Shown in pieces: positions 48,942-63,000 of a stretch of DNA of 64,000 bases. The stretch is from Balanoglossus misakiensis (Eukaryota > Hemichordata), in NCBI GenBank assembly GCA_040954595.2, contig CM082593.2:6200001-6264000 (forward strand). The letters are read 5' to 3'. The notes beneath the pieces are model-generated. The model was not told the DNA's origin and did no database searches. It saw only the letters and a list, made by a program, of their open reading frames with translations. The translations under genes and the position numbers were made by a program. The first letter of the stretch is position 1, and every line of letters starts with the position of its first letter.

Positions 48942-51900
48942 GGTCCGATTTAAAATTCAGCAAGAGCTTTGTTGTCCATTTGTATTAGATCACCAAAATA
49001 GTACGCTGTACCGATAGTACAGTCACAGTTATATGTAAAAAGGGATGGCTTTAGCTTGGATTCGGTTTCGGATCCGACCTAATAAGTAGTTGAGGATTTA
49101 TAATCTGTAGATTCAGTATACTGTAGGACGGGCAGGAGGGACTGTTGTTTTAGTGCGTAAAATTACATAAAAGTCAATATTACCTTTTTACCGAATAGTA
49201 TACATTTATCTATTCATATTTCTATATAAAACCGCGAGTTTACGCAGGAAAAGGTTCGAACACATTCGCTGTAAATTATTATCATGTGCAGATCTCGCCT
49301 CGGCCTCGGCTTCAGGCATGTGCACTGTTTCTGTATTATCCAGGTTTCAGCCTGGTTTCTATCTGTATCATCCAATTTGGTGATTTGCATTATGCGGCTA
49401 AGAGGAAATATGCTGAGCAAAATCCTTCGAATTATTTTTGCTCAGCTAATTTTTCTCGCGTGCGACAGCCTACTTAAATATAAACAAAGAAGTTTTCCAA
49501 ACACGCCATTGGTGGCGACATTTAAAAATCCACAACAGGGCTTATTGTCCTTGTACCAGAATGTCATTGCCCTTCCAAAAGAACGTTTGCCCCAACAGGT
49601 GCGATCAGTCTGGCAATGTACGCCCGTTTTCAATATATATTTAAATTTTCATGACCTCGTTATCTGGGGCGTCTACATTGCACACATGTTACAAAGTGCA
49701 AAGCATGTTGACCAATCACACAAATGTTGTGCATGTGACCAACCTGTTTCAGGTTTAGGGAAAGTAATTGACCAATCAGAATTGTCAGGTCTAAATTATT
49801 AGCCAAACAGTGGATCGCTCAATTACCAGCATGTTGGCGCATGCTCTATACACATTTTCAGCCGTTTTATTTTTTGTGTAGGGGTACCTGTTCAAATACA
49901 GGGGGCATCAACTTAGCGGACATATGAACAAAGTGCCCTCACAGCACTGAATTCCGTTATTTGATCCGCTAAAACTGTTTATCTCCAAGATTCATAACAC
50001 AACACAAGGACACATTTCGTTCCATCAATTTGAACATTATTTTATTGAAAAAGGAGATACTCAGACACCTGTTCTTCGAAAAAAAAAACATAAAATTATG
50101 ATTGGTATTAAATGGTCCATCTAAAGAGTAGAGTCACAAACCACAATAGACTAATAATTTACATGTACGCAACTACAATGATTGAAAAAAAATGGCATCT
50201 GTACATAAAATAATTTACTGCGACAATGGTTTATACATACTAGTTTGTGAAGAGAGATACTAACATTGTTATGGGTATGCTTTTCACACCCTTACATTGA
50301 CCTATTCAGTACACCATGTCTTATTAAGAAAATTGTTCACAGAGAAAATCAAACAGTTCTTCCATATAGCAGAGTTTCTGTTTCACATCACTTTAAAGAG
50401 CCCCCCCCCCCCAGAAAATTATTCCAAGAGTCACTCTCCTTCAACGTGACCACCGTATACAGTTTACGTAAAGAAAGACCGGTTGTGGTTGTCATAGTAA
50501 TGATACATTAAGCAGTTGTGTTCTGAGGTGATGTGATAAAGGCGGCGTGGCTCCACTGAACTATAATCTGTAGTCAAGACTTGTCGTAAATTTTACAGGA
50601 AACCTCTTCACGGTACACAAAACAGTAAATATTCAACAGCACTGTGATCTATAGAATTTAATTCGACTGAAGCAGATGTGATCTAGAATGTGTATAATCA
50701 TATCTGAATTTTTATATGATTAATATGAATGTGATAGTGTTTATACAAAAACAAGTACTGAAATAATAACAATGACATTTATAATTTGTTTGAAAATATC
50801 AGATGAACAATGTATGAACAGAGAATTTAACTCAGCGAAAGCAAAGAACGAATAACTTGACATGAAAGTGTCAAATAAAATACAGAAATCTGCGAGCCAA
50901 GACTGGAAAAGTTGGACATGGAATCTCTGATAGTTACAATGCACATAAAAGGTGTACACAGTCATACAATAAATTACAGACAATGCCTTAACACTGTTTC
51001 ATTTCAGTTTACGAATATTTTTTTGTCTTTTTTAATGATTTCCTTCCTTGCCACTAAAGAAAGCAATGATTGGAATGACGCTCTTCAAAGGTCAAAGGTC
51101 AAAGAGCCTGAGCATGTATGAAAACATTTGTCTTGCTTCTTTGCGAGCATTACGGTTGAGGGTTACACTACAGTTCGCTTCATGGTCTAAAATATATTCA
51201 ACATTAGTATAAGCAACGATAGCATAATTTGCTAGCCTATGATCATGAGCAATGACAGGATGCTTAGCCAATCACAGGCCTGGACAAGATGATGAGCCAA
51301 TGATCACTGTGAGCCAGAACAGGATGATCAGCCAATCACAACAGGATGACAATTAAGATTAGCCAATCACCGACTGGGGTTTCTTGTGATAAGCCAATGG
51401 CCATCCAGGACTGGGTGAGCGTTTGCTGACCAGCAGCAATCTCAAGCAATGATTGGCTGGGGTGATTTGTGATATAAATCTTCCTCATACTGCCAATTTA
51501 CAGATACAACTAATGTATAAATATGAATGTATCATAAACTACTGCTTGCAAGATGTACACCAATCAAATCAGTTGCTATTAAAATATTTATGCATTTCTT
51601 TTTCTGTGATAATTTTTGAGACCAGAGCGACTAAAGCAGAAAGCTTCTTTAAATAATGAAATTTTATATAGTTTGAATTCTGAGCAAGAGTAGACATCAG
51701 AAAAAAAGTCTTACAAAGTTTGTATAGGCTTGCATGTAAGTTCTCAGTCACTGAAAGTTTCAAAGGCAGATGGCCATAAATAACTCACAAAAAACATAAA
51801 CAGACACTGTGTACACAAATCAAACTACACAAAATGTCGTCTTGATGCAAGCTGAGCAGATATACCGCTGCAGTGTGTGTGGATTTCTCTCATTGGTTGC

Positions 51901-53752
51901 TTACAGACCATGCATGTCACATGATCATCATGTGACTGACATATGACAAGAGGTAGAGAGGCTATTGGATGAAAATCAAGCTGATGTACAGTGCAGATTG
52001 GTAGCAAGATGACGGCTGTGTTTGAGGTAGGTATCTGGCAAGGCAGTGGTCTGTCAGTTTATCAAAAACCACACTGATTTGTGTTATCACAGAATTAATT
52101 TTTTTCTTCTTTAAAATACCCCATTATGATTTACTTTTGATGCAAAACAGATTAAGAATTAATTACCACGTCTGGTACATATGCCACAATTGATAAAGTA
52201 TTCTTCCAAAGATAAACACCATTTTTAAGAGAATTTATGTTTGATATATTCCTAATAATATAACTCAGAATATTTAGAACATTTTTTGCATTGTTAGCTG
52301 TTGAGCTGAATGCTATGCTATGAAGGAAATAGTTGGGTTCTATGCTACCATGTACGTCGCTGTCGTACGTAGTCAGCTATTGGCTAGTTATAATGATACG
52401 CCATCAGTTATTGGCTACGCAGTATGTCAGAGAGCAAATCATCTGGCTGGGCACCACTTGCTCTGAAAAAAATGTCTGAATTACATCATAGGTCACCAGG
52501 GGGTCAGGTTGGTCAATTTTTAATTTATATTTGAAGAGTAGATAGAGTACAGATACTATGGTGATGAAGTATGTGGAGACCACAAGTGATCAAACAAACG
52601 AACAAACAAACACAGACAATGAGGACGATGTGTTGATTGTCTTGGATGATTACATGGTAACCTAGCAACAAACAAGAAAAATCCATACACCATACAGACA
52701 AGGCCATTGCAGTATCTTGAGTAATCTAAATCCTAGTACAAAATATACACATAATTTTTAACATAATTTCTCTCTTGGTTTTTCAAAATTACTTTATACA
52801 TCCTATATACAAATATTCAATTTTCCTTCGATCGAGCATAGACAGTAGAAAAGAGATACTGTCCATGAATCGACCAAGCTTTGGATTAAAACAACTGTAA
52901 GTTTTAATCGAAGCAAAACTTGTAAGAGGAATCTCGTTATAATTTACACTTAGCTATAATAAACAAGACTCTGTAAAAAGCACTGTTTCTAGTGTTGCAG
53001 TGTCTACTAATTCATATGGCCCCAGATCACAACTACACGACGGCTGACTGCCATCTTTCTACATCACAGCTATTCTCATATCCCGCTGTATGCAACTGAC
53101 AACACAGGGGTCATCGCAACCTTTAAACAGACACTTATCCACGATTCGACTTCCGGGAGAACACATGACTGGAGGATCGCCATTCCGTGTATGATTCCAC
53201 CCGACCTCATTCCAGTATATAATCCTTGCTTGTAATTCCGTCATGAGCCCCCTGTGTTGTCGTAGTTACTTCCGTTGCTACGACTACAGTAAACGATACA
53301 AGAATACTTCGATATCCTGAGAAACTGGGAGCAGTCTTGGTTATGCAAATGTCGTCTCTTGTGATTCTTATTTTTTGTCCTTCATTCAGTCTGTACTGGT
53401 GAAGTCTCTGTGTGGCATATCGCGTAGGATTGGGTCGACAGATCCATGTGTATCGCTCTTTTTTCAAGAGTCCCTTCATGATTCTGTTCCCGTGGGCAAG
53501 TCACACAAAAAAACGAACCAACATACTGACGCACACATCATCCCTGTCGTTGCGCGATTCCAGTGCGGTCTCGACAGTCCACCTGCCAACCAGCCAATCA
53601 CCAGTGACGAGCACACACTCGCGCACGGCAACTAACAGTCGACGCCCACCGACGTGTACATCAGTCACATGATGGACTTACACGTCTCCTACGAAATACT
53701 GTCATCTCACATTGTCTGCTTTCAAAACGTTTTAAGGGAAGCTGTGTGACAT
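48942..53752. other. Region between the TMEM72-like and FAM149 genes
   Basis: No coding exon is recognised. The left part (48942 to about 50030) is upstream of the TMEM72-like gene. An AATAAA on the minus strand at 50041-50046 could end a long FAM149 3' UTR. There is a run of 13 C at 50401-50413 and a cluster of CCAAT-like sites at 51265-51460. A 172-codon plus-strand frame (49284-49802) shows no known domain. Confidence 0.5.
50041..50046 (-). terminator. Candidate polyadenylation signal (minus strand)
   Basis: TTTATT on plus (AATAAA on minus). If used by the FAM149 gene it would imply a 3' UTR of about 3.7 kb; weak. Confidence 0.2.
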
Positions 53753-56700
53753 CTACGAGACAAACGAACCTCCAATGCCGACCCGGACTCCATGAATTCC
53801 AGCTTTGAAGGTATTGTTATTGCCTGCAGGGAAGAGAAAAAGTGTCGTATATGTCACGTCAATGGACACGGATAATCATACATTCATCTTCAATATACAT
53901 ATATTGAAAAATGATACAAAGAACACATGCATTCATTTCAATCTCTCATGAAGTTACACATTGACTGACTTCTTCACTTGCTGCAGAATACACAGTCTTC
54001 ATTTTGCGCAGGATGGCAATTTCAATGAATTACATGAAAAGCTCGGTGATACTTTTGAAGTTCACGATAAGCCTGACACTAACCTGACCTGGTGGCTTGT
54101 GATTTTAATGACCTGGCACTGACCTGACCTTTCTGGGAGTGACCTCCTAACATTGACGCAACCTGGTGACCTCAATGACTCACCATGATGAGTGACACCA
54201 CACACAGTACTCTTGCTATTTTCCTCTGCTGTCATCTTCCCTAGCAAGCTACTGGTACTCTCACGTAAGAGAGACTGATCTTCCCAAACATTATTCTCCA
54301 TGGAAAACTCTCCACTATTCCTAGGTTTACGTCATGTCTTTCTATTTCAGCTACATCCACTAACACTAGATATCTTTCTGAAATAGGAATCTTTTCCTGC
54401 ACGCCAATAAATCAATCTACTCTTTCTCTCAACTGCCCTTCTGTCTTTTAAAGGCGACATCAAACAAACTAACAACTATCACACAAACTATCGATTCCAT
54501 AGTCTAACTTTTATTCTATTCTAGTATTCAGAAATTCATCTCAGATCTACTAAACAAAAAATAAAAAATAAATATCATTCTGCAAAGTGAACGGTTGGCG
54601 GCTTCCTGACTTCACTATTTGGGGATTCCTCACCTGGTGTGGGATTGGATGGTCTGAAAACACTGGCATTGTACGGGACTGGTATGGATTGCGGTGTTGA
54701 CGACCTCCTGTTAAAACCAAATGGTGTCTCCGACTGAAAAAGACGAGTAAAAAAGATATTCAGGTTTCCAGATTAGTCAGGGTTCAGCTAGACTCTCTCA
54801 CAGCCCCTCTCACAGTCCATGCAGGCTTATAGTCTGATTGCATGTGTGAAGGTTGGCTACACAACACCGTATTGGGCTTCTCCTTTGCTAAACTTTGAGG
54901 GCGCATCAGTGAAGAGCCTTGTAGGGCACCGTGGGCTGTGAGAGAGTCTTGGGTTAAGCTTACATGTATACACAAGACAAGAACACATACCAATTCCATG
55001 ATTCTATGTAGGATTTCCCATCAGGGCAATGCAACATGAACTCACCCGAAACGTGTGCGTCGTGTTCGGTCTCGACTCGGGATTGGCTATTTTGTTGAAC
55101 GGCTTCCGACTGGTCTCGTCGGCTACGGCACTCGACACGCGGTTGTGAGAGTACCGACTGCTGAAACCACCACGCTGAAAAAGAGACATATTTCAACAGT
55201 CTATTAACCCTTCCACCGCAATGGTTTGGTCCCTATGTATTGTTTCTATGGTAAAGTTGGATCTCTTAATTCAGAAACAGGGGTGAATGTATCAAAACTC
55301 ACTTGTAGATACAGGTATATCACTTCATCAGGGTAAATACTATATCCACCAAGCCATATGTTACGCTTCATATAAATTTTACGCAACTGGAATATTCAGA
55401 CACGGACAAACATCAGACTTTTTTGAACTCACCACTGGTTTCAAATTGTAAGTTCCCATCTGTGAGTTTTCGTGTACTGTTTCTATTGGTGGCAGGACAC
55501 TGTTCCGTGACCACTGATATGCGGGTGATAGACTTGTCATTGGATGAGTCGGCGAAGATGAGCCAGTTTTCCTGCGAGGAGAAAAAAACAGCAATGATGG
55601 ACTGATAACTCCACAGAATATAAACTGTAAAGAGAGTCTTTATAAGAATCATGATAAATGTAATTTTAAGTCAACAAAGGCAAGTTCAAGGTACATATGC
55701 CCATATATAGTTAAAAGGGCACGTCTATAAAACTTTCCATAACCCTATATGTTTAAAAAAAATATTTAATTTGTGCTATTATTTAGGTACGCTCAATCTT
55801 ATGTGCAAAATACAGCAAATCAATCACAGTGGAGGAATTATGTAGATTTCAAACACACATAGATTGTGTTGGAGTTGACCTATGACATGAACTTCGCAAT
55901 GTTGATGACAGTTACTTATGAATGTAACACTGCTTTTGTGTTTGTACCTCAATACACATTTCTGCAAAATTCCTGACATGTACAAGCGTTCAAATAAGTC
56001 AGGTCAGCTTATGCACCATTTAAGAAAATGCAAACACACAAAAATACAGAAACTGATGCTATCCCAATTTTTTAACAGTCACACATCAGAATACCATACC
56101 CCCGAGTGCATTATCATCACAAATCACTTTACAACTGAACTCAGTTAGTGTGTGTTTTACTTCCAGGTGCTCTCAAACTACTGAGACTTACCACTTGTCA
56201 GGAAAACCTTTGCCCTTGGGACTGAAAGGAAGAGATACTTTTTGTCTAAATCTCCCTGTACTGAATCCCCAGTATTTCTGTATACACTTAAGTGGGCTGG
56301 CTGACCCCTTGCCCCCACCACACTTTTGCATCTTGACAAGATTCTATCAAATTCTGGTGTAGATTTGCGGTTGAATAACGATTAAACAGGCAGCCGCAAA
56401 GACAAGGTGGTGCAGCCTTTGAATAGTACTCAAACAGGACAGCCAGTTACAGTAGTATATAACCAACCGAGAAGACAGAATATATTTGATGCTGTTGCTG
56501 TTGGTTTTTGTGGTCCAGTCTTTTCTGGACCAACGTGACACTACACCCAAAACTCGCAGAGAGAATCGATACTTACAATTTCTTTCCTATTGCTAAAATA
56601 TTGAACTCATCCATGGGGGTCTTTGGACGTTCTGGATACTTCCAGGAGGTCTGTAATCTTTTGGCTTGTCTCGTCGGAATCTTGCTGGCCGTTCTGGGCC

Positions 56701-59700
56701 TCTGTAGTAGGTTACTCGATCCCGGTCGATTGTTAGACAACGCTTCCTCCCTGTCAAAACAAACATACCGGTATCAACAATTTGACAACAAAATCTACGG
56801 AAATTGAAAAAAGGTGATTCAAACTGACAACAGTTTAAAATGTTAATACAAAAATGCTGATATGTGAAATCTGGTGTCGGTTTTCACCTTGTGAGGGCGC
56901 CACTTGTTGTGGAAAGGTCCAAAACATGGCAGACAAATGTATTCCTAGGCACATAACAAATTTATTAACTATGGCCAGAAATGTTCGGTGTAATGAACAT
57001 GAGGTTATGTGACTTACATAGGGTTTTTATCGCGCTTGTGTAAATATTTGGCTTGTACTATTATCAATCCGTCTAAATCTGACAATGTGTTGGCTGGTGC
57101 TGTGTTGAGTCTTGCCTGTGGAAACAAACAAACAAACATACAGATCAGTTACCATGGAGATGTAATGATTGACACATAAGTCAGCAATCATAACCAGGGA
57201 GACAGATCTCACAAAAAGTCACTGAGGACTAAGTTGTGTTTACTTCTTGGGTGGGACACTGTCTATCCAGTTAACATCGAAAGTAAGAGACTTGAGGTAA
57301 ATTTTTGCAACGACAGAATCTGGAATTAGTACAGAGGACTACAGCTTACCCCTGATTGTATTGGATTTAACCTGGCCGCATCGAAGCCCCCTCTGGAGGG
57401 CGGCGGCGACGACAGAGGGTCAAAGCTCGGCCCTATGCCTATTGGCGCCAACATGGGTACATTGGGGACATCCATGTCCATTTGATCTGCATTGAGATCT
57501 GAAAAGAAAATAATGAAACATTTGTGTCACTCTTTTCGTATGCACATATTTCAACACTTCTTGAAATGAAGCCAACATGATACATACACTTGCATGTATG
57601 TACCCTAGAGGGTGATAATCTCGACATTGCTCGAACAATTCTCCATACTACATCAGATCAACATAACAGTTCTCATGGATAATGTATATAACTGGTGGGT
57701 GTACAGATATCTTGAAGGCAGAGATTTTCAGCTGCTATATTTTTGCTATTCGGACAGTCAAATTTACCAACATATACCCTGCTTGTCATAAGGTCACTCA
57801 GGGTCAAAGGTTCAAAGGTCAACGCACTCACCATTTCCCTTTCTGTCTAAGTGCTTCTTGATGAGAACCCTGAGCCATGTGGACACTTCATTCCACAGTG
57901 AATCAAACACTTGGCAACTAATGCTGTCTTGAAGACAGGCATTCGGTGTGATAGGTGGGAAACCTAACCTCCGCCGCCTTGGAGCGTGGTATTTTTTCTG
58001 TTCAAAACCATCATCGTCCCCCCTAAATGAACGAACAAACATAGGAAAAAAAGGATTAGCTAAAATGGTAAAAATGATATGATTGGGAGTACATGTATAT
58101 CCAAGATTATGTTTGGATGTGCTGTGAAATTTTGTGGGTGAAACATTTTGCATTTTTACAAAAATTTGAGGAAAAGGCTCACCCAATCTTGTCGTACGCA
58201 AGATATTCCTCCACGCAGCCGTCCGACTCAAAGATTTCTTCTTCCAGATGCGAATATTGGTGATTGGGCGAGGCAGTTCTTAGTTGAGATGGGTCTACAG
58301 AGGGCGCTTCGGTGGCCACCACGTGTTGCCCTTGTATTGCAAGTCTGAAAGTCAGAGGTGATCAATTACAATTAATCAATCACAATTATCTACATCCGAC
58401 GCGACACAACTGCGCATGGCCACCAACAGCCGATAGTTTCAGTAGGTAGTACTACCATGCGCACAACCGGATAATTACAGGAAATCGTTAGAGCAATGGT
58501 GCAATTACAGTAATTGCTGATATTTCTGAAAGAATAGGATTACATTAATCATTGCAATATCTATAATTAACTTTCTCGTTTGGAGTTGACATGAGTGGGT
58601 GATCAATTAAAATAATTGACAAATATTTGCATTACCACGATGGCAATAGCTCAGACAAAGAAACCATGCTCCTGTTAGTATACATAATAGTAATACATTT
58701 TCCCTACTTGGGTTAATTTTTTTCATGGACACATTCACAAGGGCTTTCTGTTTTATCCTCCAAATCCCTCTTCACAGGACCTGTTCTGCTTGGCCATGCA
58801 AGTGTGAAAGGCGGAACAACCAGAAGTTGGAAGATTTTAACTTACTCTTGAGTGTCCATGGCAACACAGCCAGTGAGTTCATTTTCACCTACATCTAGTA
58901 AAATGCTGCCTGTAGATGGCCTGGGCGCTTCTTGAGGGTAAAGCTGAAATCCTGCATCTTGGGGCTGGATTAGTTGCTCGCCAAGAATTCTACAAGGATA
59001 AACAGAACATGTAATGTAAATACATTAAGATTTTTTAACCCTTTCACCATCATGGTTTGGTCCAAATCCATTGTCTACTATGGTCAAGTCGGACATCCCA
59101 AGAGAGATATAGGGGTGTATAAAGGGTAAAACTGTACCTGAGATGTGGAAATCTTGCTTTCCAGTCCTTGCATTCCTGGGCAAGTTGTGGACTAACACCT
59201 TTGGTGTCTTCAAACAGAGTGCTGTCAATCTCCTCGAACATGTGACGCACTGTCCTGGCAGCTCTCTTGTCGAATTCCTGCAACGGAAACCAAAATAGAG
59301 TTCACAAACATTCACACACTTATCATATATGCACTGCTTTGACCTGGTTGACTTATTCACCCCCTTAATTTGGTTTGATCGCATTGTTTACCACTGGGAC
59401 TGGTGGAACCACATACAAGGAACTGGGGGTGAAAGGGGTTAATTATCGGCAGCCCCCTCGGTAGGGAACTTTGAATTTTCTTGCTGAGCCAAATGAGTTA
59501 GCCTATCCTATTTCATTAATAGTAGGTGGCAGTGATGTTAACCCCCCCCCCCCCCCCCCTTTCAAGAAAATTCTGGAAAATCTAATCCTCAATCCAGACC
59601 CAGACTGAACAGCATACCACACTGAACCACTGGGGGCGCACTTCATTCTATCACAAGCCAAGCTACGGATCAGCAGCTAATCACCAGTGTTACGGAAGTC

Positions 59701-60077
59701 AACACTACAACAACACAGTATATTACACCATATTTTTTTCACTGTGGGTATGTGTGTGTAAAATCCGTTTCTGTACATCACATTGCTATAATATCGGACA
59801 CGAATCTCCGCACACACTTACGTCGTCCGTCCACGAGAAGAGACTGCTCCTCTCCGTCGAATTGCCCGTCGTCCATCCATTGGACGCCGACAAGTTAATC
59901 TCGCCATGGTGCTCGATGATTGTGGGCGACGACCGACCGCTCGTACACGGCGTAACGTAACTGTTATTGTAACTATTAATGGCTTCGTTTACAGTCTCTA
60001 TGTATTGAAACGGCAACACGTCGTCTTCTACTCTCTCCGGTAGCGGGTGATTCTCACCCCGCGATGCGATGCCGCGA
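53753..60077 (-). CDS. FAM149-family protein (FAM149A/B1-like), 5' end missing
   Basis: Exons seen: 60077-59822, 59277-59138, 58989-58846, 58344-58183, 58022-57832, 57498-57350, 57115-57018, 56750-56577, 56221-56192 (30 nt), 55571-55433, 55174-55046, then either 54733-54575 (stop) or 54733-54634 spliced to 53823-53753 (stop). About 590 residues are encoded either way. Family hallmarks are SLFSWTDDEFDKRAARTV, HMFEEIDSTLFE, W-x-ARFPHLRILGEQL, CVEEYLAYD and RRRRLGFPPITPNACLQD. FAM149B1 in humans is a ciliary protein linked to Joubert-type ciliopathy; the molecular activity is unknown. The first exon seen starts mid-codon (GIASRGENHPLPERVED aligns with human GITKHALNHHPPPEKLEE), so at least one short upstream exon lies beyond 60077 and was not found. 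The rest is Ser/Pro-rich and probably disordered. Confidence 0.85.
55205..55289. repeat. Short palindromic MITE copy 7
   Basis: Left end TAACCCTTCCACC; core ATGGTTTGGTCC and TATGGTAAAGTTGGATCTC; right end GGGGTGAATGTA, decayed. In a FAM149 intron. Confidence 0.7.
59036..59128. repeat. Short palindromic MITE copy 8
   Basis: Left end TAACCCTTTCACC; core ATGGTTTGGTCCAAATCC and TATGGTCAAGTCGGAC; right end GTGTATAAAGGGTAA. Ten bases from a FAM149 exon (59138-59277), in the intron next to its donor site. Confidence 0.7.
59351..59442. repeat. Short palindromic MITE, variant subfamily copy
   Basis: Left end TTATTCACCCCCTTAATTTGG; right part GGTGGAACCACATACAAGG then GGGGGTGAAAGGGGTTAA. Same variant right half as the copy at 29752. 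In the FAM149 intron between exons 59138-59277 and 59822-60077. Confidence 0.6.
59540..59561. repeat. Poly-C run
   Basis: About 21 consecutive C after TTAAC, inside a FAM149 intron; a likely site of length polymorphism and of assembly error. Confidence 0.9.
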
Positions 60078-63000
60078 CTGTAACAGAACAGAGACAGTTG
60101 AAACTGTTAGAATCTATCAGAAATGTTCCCGACTTCATGAACCTTAGAGTGATTAAAACACAGAGGTCCACTGCTAAACAATTGGCATATACCTGGCAGG
60201 TTGTGTGTACGAGAAGAGACGAGAAAATTAAAATATTCCATGGTGATATCCCTTTACTTCCTTTCATGTGGACGGACTGTGCTTTCATGTATGTTTGAAT
60301 TACAAACCGTGTATTTCACATTAAATCCCAGCATTTCAATTTAACAAAAGACTAATAAAAATGTAATACTAGTACACAACTTTCAAGAGAAAACCAGATT
60401 TTTTTCAACGTGTGCAGGATTTCAAATGAAAGCAAATGGTGCCCACATGTGTGTGATTAATTTATTGCTGATTTCAGAGTGACGTGTACACTATATTGCT
60501 GGCTTCCTCATTTTTCGGGCCAACACTCCCGAGCGCAAACATGAATTAACTGTTTTTATAAACAGAATTACTGCTTGCATTGACTGAGCTTAAAAGCATT
60601 AGCCAATACTCAGTCAGGATATGTTGTGTACACAGACCTAGTAAAAGTTGAGCAAACTACATGTGCATATAAGTACAGCGTGGCTGTAAATACCATAACA
60701 CCTTTCATTTCTAAGCTATTCAAGTCTTTTCAGAATGAGAGAGACACGTTCTTCCAAAGAATCACTGAGATGGTATAAACTCGACAAAAGTCAAATCGTT
60801 CTGGCCCATTTACTTTGTTTCACTTCTGAACAATCTGTCGACGCCTGGCTTATCTTGTCGTGGACTTCACATCGCACAACGCATAGACTCCATACACTGA
60901 CTTTTATTCAGCGCAATTACCCGTCGGCACATATTTGGCCCCCTGTACTGGTTTCTAAGTTACATTCCAATACAAAGAAAGCCACCTTGAAGACTGCCTG
61001 TCATTCACTGACTGGGCCTTTCAGTGGCTTTTCTTTAAAAACGCCAAACAAAAACCTGACAAATAGTTCTTTAAATGATAATAATTATGCCGGTTATTGA
61101 TGAGCCCGCGCATCGGTTGGGCGTCCATCTTATGCCAAACAGATCCAATGACGAATCAACTGTCTATGCTAATATGAACTCATATCCAAGCAATGACATA
61201 TACCTTAAAAAATTTCCTGTTCCCTAAAAAGGGTATTATTTTCAGAACAGGCTGAGTCAATATTACGAAACACTGACAAACAAGAATTTTTCATAACAGT
61301 ACAATATACGAACTTTGTTCTTTTTTGTGTACATTCATTCATTATACACGTACTACTGTAAAGAACGGCGTTCGATCATTCAAGATATTTTTTTTTGTAT
61401 TTGTACAGAAGGTGGAGTTCCAATACAGATGACATGTTGAGTGTGTGTTCCCACATGTACTCCAGGTGATTGACGCACTCTATTTTTATGTTTGGATGCC
61501 AATTGCATAGTTTTGTACATACAACACTATTTACATAAAATATACTGATATTTTCATGTATGATAAAGGTACCTGCAAGACTTAATTAAACAAGCAACAC
61601 ACAATCAGTCAGATAGCAATACAGTTATGCAACTAGAGATATCGAACACAGCATTACACAGCTGCAAATATTTACATGTGATACTGTCTTGTTCCACTGT
61701 GGTGTAGATTAAATAAGTTTTAAAATATATAAATTTAATATTTTAACTTATTGGGGAGACATCTCAATGGACACAGTGTAATCCTTCATGAGCAAATCCC
61801 TGAATCTGACTTCAAATCAAAATTATTCAGTCTGTGTTTTTTTTTTGTGTGTGTGTGTGAAGCATTTCTGATTAACTTAAAGAAAATAGTTGACTGGTAA
61901 ATCTCAAAAGACTTCTATTTTGGAAAAATGTGTATAACAAAAACCAACGGGCTATTTTTTCGTTACATGCTATTTTTAAAATGGCCGTAAAGCTTCATAG
62001 CCCATTGCTGTTTATCAACTATCAGTATACTAGGGGTGTTATCTACAATATCAAATGAGAATTAGACAACATCTACTTATCGACATTTTCCAGGCAACAT
62101 TTCGTATCACCCATGACAACAGTAGTCATAGCATCCATTTTCCAAAACCATCCCCAATGTATGATTTATGGCCATCTTCAAAGTTCACGGAGTCATAATA
62201 AACATACACGGTGCTTCAAGTTTTTCTAAAATTGATGTACAGTGTACGATTACATGTCGTTTCGCATCTATCAATTCCGCATTAAGAATTCACCTGTCCG
62301 AGTGTGATTTACAAGCCGTTGCGCTGAGTGAGACAGCAGAAAAACGTTTTCTGTCCAGTCACCTGAAAAATTCAGGTCACATACTGAGCAGTATGTTATT
62401 TTTTACTGCTTATATCACATTTATTTATTCACTGGCGCTTAAAATTGACATCGAGGAGTACGGCTTTTTGCGTTACCCTTTAACCGACAAAGCCCATGCC
62501 CAATTAGACAACAGCACCCCCAACTACCAACGTTGCCTACCCTGTTATTTATGGAAATATCCTCATGTGTGGACATGACCTTATAAATCAATTTCTTGTG
62601 GAGACTTGTGTGGGACTTGGTTACATGCATGTATATTTACAAGGTGCGGTACATATGGTTTGTTTATCCAGGCAAACAGAAACAAAATTATTCATATAGC
62701 TGAGCTCACCTAACTACATTGTGTACACACTCCATAACTACTTCTTTCTAGACAACTTAGAAGTATTGGTAGTCAATCATCATTGTGCCCTCTAACACAC
62801 ATTTTTTCTATAAAAAAATTAACAATCTGGGAAATTTTAAATTTCTCAGTATGAGCTCTCCACACCTTTGCCTGTACATGTCATTGTATGTAAGAAATGA
62901 TTTTGTATCATGCTGAATCTATAAAAAGATTCTGCAGACAGAAAACAGTTACCACGTGAGGGGGGAATTTTTTAGGACATACATGTACGTGCATCACAAA

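Noticed and set aside
49284-49802. 172-codon plus-strand open frame
   Set aside because: No recognisable domain, no splice context, and AT-rich composition like surrounding noncoding DNA. Worth a database search, but not supported as a gene.
53059-53479. Two overlapping minus-strand frames below the FAM149 terminal exon
   Set aside because: Different frames, no recognised domain and no clear splice pair; more likely 3' UTR sequence.
62168-62578. 136-codon plus-strand open frame
   Set aside because: No domain or conservation signal that I can see; a chance frame is likely.
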